From Halictus rubicundus (lineage: Eukaryota; Arthropoda; Insecta; Hymenoptera; Halictidae): a DNA stretch of 64,000 bases. Both the position numbers and the translations under genes were made by a program. Location: NCBI RefSeq assembly GCF_050948215.1, contig NW_027489003.1, positions 1-64,000 on the forward strand, in the 5' to 3' direction. Position 1 is the first letter of the stretch. Each line of letters starts with the position of its first letter. Of the stretch, positions 1-11,115 are shown piece after piece. A model generated the notes under the pieces. That model saw only the letters and a list, made by a program, of their open reading frames with translations. It was not told the DNA's origin and made no database searches.

Positions 1-3000
1 GAGGATAGGATAGGATAGAGGATAGGATAGGATAGAGGATAGGATAGGATAGAGGATAGGATAGGATAGAGGATAGGATAGGATAGAGGACAGGATAGGA
101 TAGAGGATAGGATAGGATAGAGGATAGGATAGGATAGACGATAGGATAGTATAGATGATAGGATAGGGGATTTGATAGGATACAGGATAGGATAGAATAG
201 AGGATAGGATAGGATAGAGGATTGGATAGAGGATAGGATAGGATAGAGGATATTATAGGATAGAGGATATGATAGGATAGAGGATAGGATAGGATAGAGG
301 CTAGGATAGGATAGAGGATAGGATAGGATAGAGGATAGGATAGGATAGAGGATAGGATAGGATAGAGGATAGGATAGACGATAGGATAGGATAGAGGATA
401 GGATAGGATAGGATAGAGGATAGGATAGGATAGAGGATAGGATAGGATAGAGGATTGGATAGAGGATAGGATAGGATAGCGGATATTATAGGATAGAGGA
501 TATGATAGGATAGAGGATAGGATAGGATAGAGGATAGTATAGGGATTTGATAGGATAGAGGATAGGATAGGATAGAGGATAGGATAGAGGATAGGATAGA
601 GGATAGGATAGAGAATAGGTTAGGATAGAGGATATGATAGGATAGAGGATAGGATAGGATAGAGGATAGGATAGGATAGAGGATAGGATAGGATAGAGGA
701 TTGGATAGGATAGAGGATAGATGATAGGATAGGATACAGTATAGGATAGGGGATTGATAGGATAGAGGATAGGATAGGATAGGATAGAGGATAGGATAGG
801 ATAGAGGATAGGATAGGATAGAGGATAGGATAGGATAGAGGATAGGATAGGATAGAGGATTGGATAGGATAGAGGATAGATGATAGGATAGGATACAGTA
901 TAGGATAGGGGATTTGATAGGATAGAGGATAGGATAGGATAGGATAGAGGATAGGATAGGATAGAGGATAGGATAGGATAGAGGATAGGATAGGATAGAG
1001 GATAGGATAGGATAGACGATAGGATAGACGATAGGATAGGATAGAGGATAGGATAGGATAGAGGATAGGATAGGATAGAGGGTAGGATAGGCTAGAGGAT
1101 AGGATAGGATAGAGGATTGGATAGAGGATAGGATAGGATAGAGGATATTATAGGATATAGGATATGATAGGATAGAGGATAGGATAGGATAGAGGATAGG
1201 ATAGGCTAGAGGATAGGATAGGATAGAGGGATAGGATAGAGGATTGGCTAGGATAGATGATATTATAGTATAGAGGATAGGATAGGCTTGAGGATAGGAT
1301 AGGATGGAGAATAGGATAGGATAGAGGATAGGATAGGATAGAGGATAGGATAGGATAGAGGAGAGGATAGGATAGAGGATAGGATAGGATAGAGGATTGG
1401 ATAGGATACAGGAAAGGATAGGATTGATGATAGATGATAGGATAGGATAGAGGATTGGATAGGATACAGGATAGGATAGGATAGAGGATAGGATAGGGGA
1501 TTTGATAGGATAGAGGATAGGATAGGATAGAACATAGGATAGGAGAGAAGATAGGATAGGATAGAGGATAGGATAGGATAGAGGGTAGGATAGGATAGGA
1601 TAGAGGATAAGATAGACGATATGATAGGATAGAGGATAGGATAGGATAGACGATAGGATAGGATAGAGGATAGGATAGGATAGATGATAGGATAGGATAG
1701 AGGATACGATAGGATAGAGGATAGGATAGAGGATAGGATAGAGAATAGGTTAGGACAGAGGATAGGATATGATAGAGGATAGGATAGGATAGAGGACAGG
1801 ATAGGATAGAGGATAGGATAGGATAGAGGATAGGATAGGATAGAGGATAGGGATAGGATAGAGGATAGGATAGGATAGAGGATAGGATAGGATAGAGGAT
1901 AGGATAGGATAGAGGATAGGATAGGATAGAGGACAGGATAGGATAGAGGATATGATAGGATAGAGGATAGGATAGGATAGAGGATAGGATAGGATAGAGG
2001 ATAGGATAGGATAGAGGATTGGATAGGATAGAGGATAGATGATAGGATAGGATAGAGGATAGGATAGGGGATTTGATAGGATAGAGGATAGGATAGGATA
2101 GGATAGAGGATAGGATAGGATAGAGGATAGGATAGGATAGAGGATAGGATAGGATAGAGGATAGGATAGGATAGAGGATAGGATAGGATAGAGGATAGGA
2201 TAGGATAGAGGATAGGATAGGATAGAGGATAGGATAGGATAGAGGATAGGATAGGATAGAGGATAGGATAGGATAGACGATAGGATAGACGATAGGATAG
2301 GATAGAGGATAGGATAGGATAGACGATAGGATAGTATAGATGATAGGATAGGGGATTTGATAGGATACAGGATAGGATAGAATAGAGGATAGGATAGGAT
2401 AGAGGATAGGATAGGATAGAGGATAGGATAGGATAGAGGATAGGATAGGATAGAGGATAGGATAGGATAGAGGATAGGATAGGATAGAGGATAGGATAGG
2501 ATAGAGGATAGGATAGGATAGAGGATAGGATAGGATAGAGGACAGGATAGGATAGAGGATAGGATAGGATAGAGGATAGGATAGGATAGAGGATAGGATA
2601 GGATAGAGGATAGGATAGGATAGAGGATAGGATAGGATAGAGGATAGGATAGGATAGAGGATAGGATAGGATAGAGGACAGGATAGGATAGAGGATATGA
2701 TAGGATAGAGGATAGGATAGGATAGAGGATAGGATAGGATAGAGGATAGGATAGGATAGAGGATTGGATAGGATAGAGGATAGGATTGATAGGATAGGAT
2801 AGAGGATAGGATAGGGGATTTGATAGGATAGAGGATAGGATAGGATAGGATAGAGGATAGGATAGGATAGAGGATAGGATATAGGATAGAGGATAGGATA
2901 GGATAGAGGATAGGATAGGATAGAGGATAGGATAGGATAGAGGATAGGATAGGATAGAGGATAGGATAGGATAGAGGATAGGATAGGATAGAGGATAGGA

Positions 3001-6000
3001 TAGGATAGAGGATAGGATAGGATAGAGGATAGGATAGGATAGACGATAGGATAGACGATAGGATAGGATAGAGGATAGGATAGGATAGACGATAGGATAG
3101 TATAGATGATAGGATAGGGGATTTGATAGGATACAGGATAGGATAGAATAGAGGATAGGATAGGATAGAGGATTGGATAGAGGATAGGATAGGATAGAGG
3201 ATATTATAGGATAGAGGATATGATAGGATAGAGGATAGGATAGGATAGAGGCTAGGATAGGATAGAGGATAGGATAGGATAGAGGATAGGATAGGATAGA
3301 GGATAGGATAGGATAGAGGATAGGATAGACGATAGGATAGGATAGAGGATAGGATAGGATAGGATAGAGGATAGGATAGGATAGAGGATAGGATAGGATA
3401 GAGGATAGGAGTAGGGATAGAGGATAGGATAGGATAGAGGATAGGATAGGATAGAGGATAGGATAGAGGATAGGATAGGATAGAGGAAAGGATAGGATAG
3501 AAGATAGGATAGGATAGAGGATAGGATAGAGGATAGGATAGGGATAGAGGATAGGATAGGATAGACGATAGATAGACGATAGGATAGGATAGAGGATAGG
3601 ATAGGATAGACGATAGGGTAGGATAGATGATAGGAAAGGGGGATTTGATAAGATACAGGATAGGATAGAATAGAGGATAGGATAGGATAGAGGATTGGAT
3701 AGAGGATAGGATAGGATAGAGGATATTATAGGATATAGGGATATGATAGGATAGAGGATAGGATAGGATAGAGGATAGGATAGGGGATTGATAGGATAGA
3801 GGATATTATAGGATAGAGGGATAGGATAGAGGATAGGATAGGATAGAGGAGAGGATAGGATAGAGGATAGGATAGGCTAGAGGATAGGATAGGATAGAGG
3901 ATAGGATAGAGGATTGGCTAGGATAGATGATATTATAGTATAGAGGATAGGATAGGCTTGAGGATAGGATAGGATGGAGAATAGGATAGGATAGAGGATA
4001 GGATAGGATAGAGGATAGGATAGGATAGAGGATAGGATAGGGGATTTGATAGGATAGAGGATAGGATAGGATAGAGGATAGGATAGGATAGAGGATAGGA
4101 TAGGGGATTTGATAGGATATGAGGATAGGATAGGATAGAGGATAGGATAGGATAGAGGATAGGATAGGATAGAGGATAGGATAGGGGATTTGATAGGATA
4201 GAGGATAGGATAGGATAGAAGATAGGATAGGATAGAGGATAGGATAGGGGATTTGATAGGATAGAGGATATTATAGGATAGAGGATAGGATAGAGGATAG
4301 GATAGGATAGAGGAGAGGATAGGATAGAGGATAGGATAGGATAGAGGATTGGATAGGATACAGGAAAGGATAGGATTGATGATAGATGATAGGATAGGAT
4401 AGAGGATTGGATAGGATACAGGATAGGATAGGATAGAGGATAGGATAGGGGATTTGATAGGGATAGAGGATAGGATAGGATAGAAGATAGGATAGGAGAG
4501 AAGATAGGATAGGATAGAGGATAGGATAGGATAGAGGGGTAGGATAGGATAGGATAGAGGATAAGATAGACGATATGATAGGATAGAGGATAGGATAGGA
4601 TAGACGATAGGATAGGATAGAGGATAGGATAGGATAGATGATAGGATAGGATAGAGGATACGATAGGATAGAGGATAGGATAGAGGATAGGATAGAGAAT
4701 AGGTTAGGACAGAGGATAGGATATGATATAGGATAGGATAGGATAGAGGATAGGATAGGATAGAGGATAGGATAGGATAGAGGATAGGATAGGATAGAGG
4801 ATAGGATAGGATAGAGGATAGGATAGGATAGAGGATAGGATAGGATAGAGGAATAGGATAGGATAGAGGATAGGATAGGATAGAGGACAGGATAGGATAG
4901 AGGATAGGATAGGATAGAGGATAGGATGTGATAGAGGATTGGATAGGGGATAGGTTAGGATAGAGGATATGATAGGGATAGAGGATAGGATAGGATAGAG
5001 GATTGGATAGGATAGAGGATAGGATAGGATAGAGGATAGGATAGGATAGAGGATAGGATAGAGGATAGGTTAGAGAATAGGTTAGGATAGAGGGATAGGA
5101 TAGGATAGAGGATAGGATAGGATAGAGGATAGGATAGGATAGAGGATAGGATAGGATAGAGGTTAGGATAGGATAGAGGATAGGATAGGATAGAGGACAG
5201 GATAGGATAGAGGATATGATAGGATAGAGGATAGGATAGGATAGAGGATAGGATAGGATAGAGGATAGGATAGGATAGAGGATTGGATAGGATAGAGGAT
5301 AGATGATAGGATAGGATAGAGGATAGGATAGGGGATTTGATAGGATAGAGGATAGGATAGGATAGGATAGAGGATAGGATAGGATAGAGGATAGGATAGG
5401 ATAGAGGATAGGATAGGATAGAGGATAGGATAGGATAGAGGATAGGATAGGATAGACGATAGGATAGACGATAGGATAGGATAGAGGATAGGATAGGATA
5501 GACGATAGGATAGGATAGATGATAGGATAGGGGATTTGATAGGATACAGGATAGGATAGAATAGAGATAGGATAGGATAGAGGATTGGATAGAGGATAGG
5601 ATAGGATAGAGGATATTATAGGATAGAGGATATGATAGGATAGAGGATAGGATAGGATAGAGGCTAGGATAGGATAGAGGATAGATAGGATAGAGGATAG
5701 GATAGGATAGAGGATAGGATAGGATAGAGGATAGGATAGACGATAGGATAGGGATAGAGGATAGGATAGGATAGAGGATAGACTGCACTCGTCAGAGCTA
5801 GGCTAGCAGAGATCGTCGATAGAGGATAGGAATAGGATAGAGGCTTCACGTTAGCACTTCACGATCGTTAGGATAGAGGATAGGATAGAGGATAGGATAG
5901 GATAGAGGAAAGGATAGGATAGAAGATAGGATAGGATAGAGGATAGGATAGAGGATAGGATAGGATAGAGGATAGGATAGGATAGAGGATAGGATAGGAT

Positions 6001-7384
6001 AGAGGATAGGATTAGGATAGGATAGAGGATAGGATAGGATAGAGGATTGGATAGGATACAGGAAAGGATAGGATTGATGATAGATGATAGGATAGGAGTA
6101 GAGGATTGGATAGGATACAGATAGGATAGGATCACGGTTGGATAGGGGATTTGATAGGGATAGGAGGATAGAGGATAGAGAGGGATAGGATAGATAGGAT
6201 AGGATAGAGGATAGGATAGGATAGAGGATAGGATAGGATAGAGGTTAGAGGATAGAGGATAGAGAGAGGATGGAGGATAGGATGTGATAGAGGATTTGGA
6301 TAGGGGATAGGGTTAGGATAGAGGATATGATAGGATAGAGGATAGGATAGGATAGAGGATTGGATTAGGTTAGCGGATAGGATAGGATTAGAGGATATGG
6401 ATAGAGGATAGGATAGAGAATAGGTTAGGGATAGAGGATATGATAGGATAGAGGATAGGAGTGGAAAGAGGATAGGATAGGATAGAGGATAGGATAGGAT
6501 AGAGGATTGATAGGATAGAGGATAGGATGATAGGATAGGATAGAGGATCACGGATAGGATTTGTCACGGATACAGGATAGGATAGAATAGAGGATATAAT
6601 AGGATAGAGGATTGGGATAGAGGATAGGATAGGATAGCGGATATTATAGGATAGAGGATAGGATAGGATAGAGGATAGGATAGGATAGAGGATAGGATAG
6701 GATAGAGGATAGGATAGACGATAGGATAGGATAGAGGATAGGATAGGATAGAGGATAGGATAGGATAGAGGATAGGATAGGATAGAGGATAGGATAGGAT
6801 AGGAGGATAGGATAGGATAGAGGATAGGATAGGATAGAGGATTGGATAGGGATAGAGGATAGATGATAGGATAAGGATTGAGGATAGGGATAGGATTCGA
6901 TAGGATACAGATAGGATAGAATAGAGGATATATAGGATAGAGGATTGGATAGAGGATGAGATAGGATAGCGGATAGGCATAGTGATAGAGGATAGATAGG
7001 ATAGAGATAGGATAGAGGATAGGATAGGATAGAGGAAAGGATAGGATAGAAGATAGGATAGGATAGGAGGAGGATAGGAAGAGGATAGGATAGGATAGAG
7101 GATAGATAGGATAGAGGATAGGATAGGATAGAGGATAGGATTGGATAGGATAGAGGATAGGATAGGATAGAGGATTGAATAGGATACAGGAAAGGGATAG
7201 GATTGATGATAGATGATAGGATAGGGTAGAGGATTGGATAGGATACTAGGATAGGATAGGATAGAGGATAGGATAGGGGATTTGATAGGATAGAGGATAG
7301 GATAGGATAGAAGATGGGATAGGATAGAGATATAGGATAAGATAGAGGATAGGGTAGATAGAGGATAGGATAGGATAGAGGATA
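1..7384 (-). repeat. 17-bp satellite array, GGATA orientation
   Basis: The stretch is a tandem array of GAGGATAGGATAGGATA, the reverse complement of the unit that fills the right four fifths of the window. Each unit is GA plus three GGATA pentamers. Common variants are GACGATA, GGATTGG, GATATGATAG, GGGGATTTGATAGG and AATAGGTTAGG, and each has its complement in the right array. Some units lack one pentamer, giving 12-bp steps. The first 3 kb are clean; extra single bases, often an additional G, become frequent after about 3.4 kb. No start-to-stop frame here has a composition unlike the repeat itself, so no gene is called. Confidence 0.97.
5700..7384 (-). repeat. Heavily disturbed part of the GGATA array
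   Basis: The 17-bp rhythm is broken by many one- to four-base insertions and deletions and by short foreign-looking patches. Examples are ACTGCACTCGTCAGAGC near 5783, GCTTCACGTTAGCACTTC near 5843, ATCACGG near 6131 and 6547, and TTGTCACGG near 6560. The patches resemble the CAC-rich repeat that begins at 7385. The mirrored segment, about 13.2-14.9 kb, is regular. The disturbance increases towards 7385, so it looks like a graded loss of fidelity and not a separate element. No gene or RNA is seen. Confidence 0.85.
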
Positions 7385-10257
7385 CGTCTGCACTTCTTCA
7401 CTTCACTTTCACCTTCACTGCACTTCACTTTCGTCACTTCTCTGCACGGCACTGTCACTTCTTCACGTTCGTACTCTCTTCACTTCACTGCACTCTGCAC
7501 TGGCACTGGCACTCGTGCATGGCACTCGGCACGCTGCACTGCACGTCACGCTTCACGGTCACGCTTCACTGTCTCCCTTCACGTCACGTCACGCGTCACA
7601 GCACTCACTCTTCACTGTCACGCTCTCTGCACTTCACTCCTTGCACTGTCACTGCACTCGTCACGTGCACTTCACTGCGTCACTGCACGTCTTCAAAGCA
7701 CGTCACTCGTCACTTCACGTCCTCCTCACTTCACTGTCACGCTCACTTCACGGCTCTCAGTCTTCACTTCACTTGCACTCTTCACGTCTCACTGTCACTG
7801 CACTTCACGCTTCACTGCACTTCACGTCGGCAATCACGTCACTCTTCACTTCACTTCACTCTCACGTCACTGCACTTCAATCTCTCACGCCTCACGTCAC
7901 TCGCTTCACTTCACGTCTTCACTTCACTGCTTCACTTCACGTCACTCTTCACTTCACTTCACTCGTCACTTCACTTCACTCTTCACGTCACTTCACGCTT
8001 CACTTCACGGCACGCTGTCTGCACTTCACTCTGCACTTCACTTCACCTTCACTTCACGTGCACGCTTCACTTCACTTCACTCTTCACTTCACTCTTCACT
8101 TGCACGTTCACTCACGTCACTTCACTTCACTTCACGTTCACTGCACTTCACTCTTCACGTCACTTCACGCGTCACTGTCACGTCACTCGCACGTCACTCT
8201 TCACGCACTTCACTCTTCACTTCACGTCACTCTCACTGCACTTCACGTCGCACTGCACGTCACTCTGCACTTCACTCGTCACGTCACTCTCACTTCACGT
8301 GCACTCTGTCACGTCACTCTCACTTCACTGTCACTCTTCACTTCACGTCACTCTTCACTTCACTTCACGGCACTTCACTTCACTCTGCACTTCACGTCTC
8401 TCTTCACTTCACTCTTCACTTCACGCTTCACTTCACGTCACTCTTCACTTCACTTCACTCTTCTTCACTGCACTCTTCACTGTCACTTCACTCACTTCAC
8501 TCTTCACTTCACGGCACGCTTCACTGTCACTTCACTCGTCACTTCACGTCTCTCTTCACTCACTGCACTCTTCACTTCACTTCACGTCTCGTCACGTCAC
8601 TCTTCACTGCACTCTGTCACTTCTCCACTTCACTTCACTCACTCACGTCACTTCACTTCACTTCACTCTGCACTTCACTGCACTCTTCACGTCACTGCAC
8701 TTGCACTTCACTCTTCACGTCACTTCACTCTTCACGTCACTTCACTCTTCACTCACTGTTCACTTCACTTCACTCTTCACTTCACTTCACTCTCACTTCA
8801 CTGCACCGTCACTTCACGTCACTCTGCACGTCACTTCACTCTTCACTTCACTGCACTCTTCACTTCACTTCACTCTTCACTTCACTTCACTCTTCACTTC
8901 ACGTCACTCTTCACTTCACTTCACTCGTCACTTCACTTCACTCTTCACTTCACTTCACTCTTGCACTTCACTTCACGTGCACTTCACTTCACTCGTCACT
9001 TCACTTCACTCTTCACTTCACGCTTCACTTCTTCACTTAACTTCACGCGCACTGCACTTCACGCTTCAAGTCACTGCACTCCTTCACTTCACTTCACTCG
9101 TCACTTCACTTGCAATCACTGCACTCTTCACGTCACGTCACTCTTCACTTCACTGTCACGCTCCACGTCACTGCACTCTGCACTCACTCACTTTCACTTC
9201 ACTGTCACTCTTCCACTTCACTTCACTCTGTCACTTCACTTCACTCTTCAATGCACTTCACTTCCTTCACTTCACTGCACTCTTCACTTCACGTCACTCT
9301 TCAAGTCACTTCACTTACTTCACTCTTCACTTCACTTCACTCTGTCACTTCACGTCACTCTTCACGTCACTGCACTCTTCACTTCACTGCACCTTCTTCA
9401 CTCTTCACTTCACTCTTCACTTCACTTCACTCTGCACTTCACTGCACTCTCACTTCACTTCACGCTTCACTTCACTGTCACTCTTCACTTCACTTGCACG
9501 CTTCAAGCACTTCACTCTGCACTGCATCTCTTCACTGCAGTCACTGCACCTTCACTTCACGTCACTCTGTCACTTCACTTCACTCTTCAATTCACTCTTC
9601 ACCTCACTTCACTCTTCACATCACTTCACTCTTCACTTCACTGCACTCGTCACTTCACGTCTCTTCACGTCACTTGCAAATGCACTTCACTCTTCACTTC
9701 ACGTCACTCTGTCACTTCACTGTCACTCTTCACGTCACTGCACTCTTCACTTCACTCTTCACTTCACGTTCACTCTGCACTTCACCTTCACTCTTCACGT
9801 CACTTCACTCTTCACTTCACTTCACGCTTCACTTCACTTCACTCTTCACTTCACGTCACTCTTCACTTGCACTTCACGCTTCACTTCACTTCACTGCACT
9901 CTTCATTCACTTCACTCTGCAATGCACTGCACCCTTCCCTGCACGTCACTCATGCACTCATCACTTCACTTCACGCTTCAATGCACTTCACCCTTCACTT
10001 CACTGCACTCTCACTTCACTTCACGCTTCACTGTCACTTGCACTCTTCACTGTCACTTCACTCTTACTTCACTTCACTCGTTCACTTCACTTCACGCGTC
10101 ACTTCACTGCACTCGTGCACGGCACTGCACTCGTCAAGTCACTCTTCACTTCACTTCACTCCTCACTTCACTTCACTCTTCACTTCACTTCACTCTTCAC
10201 TTCACTTCACGCGTCACTGCACGTGTCACTCTCACGTGCTCTGCACGCTTCACTTCA
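7385..10257 (+). repeat. TTCAC-type 17-bp array (substituted satellite)
   Basis: The commonest unit is TCTTCACTTCACTTCAC, with frequent TGCAC and GTCAC pentamers. The architecture equals the flanking satellite: three pentamers plus two bases, 17 bp in all. Replacing G by T, A by C and T by A turns GAGGATAGGATAGGATA into this unit exactly. Mirrored variants of the right arm also appear in substituted form: TTAACTTCAC at 9037 (GGTTAGGATA), TTCAAGTCAC at 9065 (GGATTGGATA with one G kept) and TTCACATCAC near 9614 (GGATATGATA). All plus-strand frames are nearly stop-free, with a 17-residue period such as SSLHFTLHFTSLFTSLH. Frames of more than 1,000 codons here are by-products of composition. A separate satellite family is the alternative, but the position-by-position agreement argues against it. 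Confidence 0.85.
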
Positions 10258-10300
10258 CTCACACACACCCCCCCCCCCTGCGTCGTGCTGCCCCTCTCGC
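10258..10300. other. Non-satellite apex segment with poly-C
   Basis: This is one of the few stretches in the window that no 17-bp unit explains. It has ACACACA, then a run of 11 C at 10,268-10,278, then TGCGTCGTGCTGCCCC at 10,279-10,294 followed by TCTCGC. The palindrome centre computed from distant anchors (10,286-10,292) falls inside it. In a fold-back read this is where the strand turns. In a real palindrome it would be the hairpin loop or the spacer between arms. I do not recognise an adapter, promoter or RNA here. Confidence 0.6.
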
Positions 10301-10950
10301 TCACTCACACACCACTCGTCCACTCCACACCACACACCACACCACACCACACACCACACCACACCACACACCACACCACACCACTCACCTCACCTCACAT
10401 CACACCACTCCACACTCACACTCCACCACACACCACACCACACCTCACACCTCACCACACCACTCACCACACCACACCACACGCCACACCTCCCCTCACA
10501 CCACACCTCTCCACACCACACCACCTCACCTCACCACACCTCACTCCACACCTACTCCAGACTCCACTCCTCCTCACTCCTCACCACACCTCTCACCTCA
10601 CCTCTCCTTCCAATCTCCACACCACACCACACACCACACCCACCTCACTCCTCACCACTCCACTCCTCACACCTCACCTCACCACTCTCCACTCCACTCC
10701 TCACTCCACCACACCACTCACCACTCCACACCTCACTCCTCACCACACCTCACACCTCACCACTCACTCCACTCCACTCCACTCTCCTCACCTCACACCT
10801 CACCACACCTCACACCACTCCTCTCCACTCACCATCACCACACCACTCACCACACCCTATCCTCACTCCTCTCCACACACCACACTCCACACCTCTCCAC
10901 TCACTCTCTCACTCCTCTCCACATCCTATCTATCCTCTATCCACTCCTCT
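10301..10950 (+). repeat. ACACC/TCACC/ACTCC 17-bp array, graded transition
   Basis: Near the apex the unit is ACACCACACCACACCAC, three ACACC pentamers plus AC. This is TATCCTATCCTATCCTC with T read as A and A read as C, while C is unchanged. Moving right, TCACC, ACTCC and TCTCC pentamers take over (for example three ACTCC in a row near 10,769). By about 10,920 TATCC is mostly restored. A to C is nearly complete throughout, whereas T to A fades with distance from the apex. No reading frame here is credible as a gene. Confidence 0.8.
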
Positions 10951-11115
10951 ATCCTATCCTCATCCTCTCTCTATCCTATCCTCTATCCTCATCAAATCCC
11001 CTATCCTATCACTCTATCCTCTATCCTCTCCAATCCTCTATCCTATCCTATCCTCTATCCTATCCTATCCTCTATCCTATCCCATCCTCTATCCTATCAA
11101 TATCCTCTATCCTAA
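10951..11115 (+). repeat. Residual disturbed start of the TATCC array
   Basis: TATCC satellite predominates, but small departures remain: TCATCCTCTCTCT near 10,958, CCTCATCAAATCC near 10,986, TATCACTCTATCC near 11,006, CTCTCCAATCC near 11,026 and TATCAATATCC near 11,096. Beyond about 11,115 the array is regular. This is the right-hand tail of the fidelity loss centred on the apex. Confidence 0.7.

Larger units (their letters stand above)
1..10288 (-). repeat. Left arm of giant palindrome
   Basis: Variant monomers here are the mirror image of those in 10,288-20,573. The 15-mer GATTGATGATAGATG starts at 1422, 4374, 6072 and 7201, and its complement ends at 19151, 16209, 14511 and 13382. The coordinate sums are 20,573, 20,583, 20,583 and 20,583. 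At the far left, the GACAG variant at about 91 pairs with 20483, and the GTAT variant at 149 pairs with 20425 (both sums 20,574). The 90-codon open frame on the minus strand at 1263-1535 translates identically to the plus-strand frame at 19038-19310. The inner part, 7385-10288, belongs to the arm only if the base substitution described for that block is accepted. Confidence 0.9.

Noticed and set aside
5664..7458. Minus-strand open frames of 61-277 codons in the left arm
   Set aside because: These are the same satellite translation as on the right plus strand. Breaks come from the small indels of the disturbed zone.
7385..10950. Independent second and third satellite families (TTCAC and ACACC) between two blocks of the first
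   Set aside because: This was the first reading. It was set aside because both share the exact 17-bp architecture of the flanking repeat, both follow from it by the same A to C and T to A changes, and mirrored rare variants line up. It remains the fallback if accurate reads confirm the bases.
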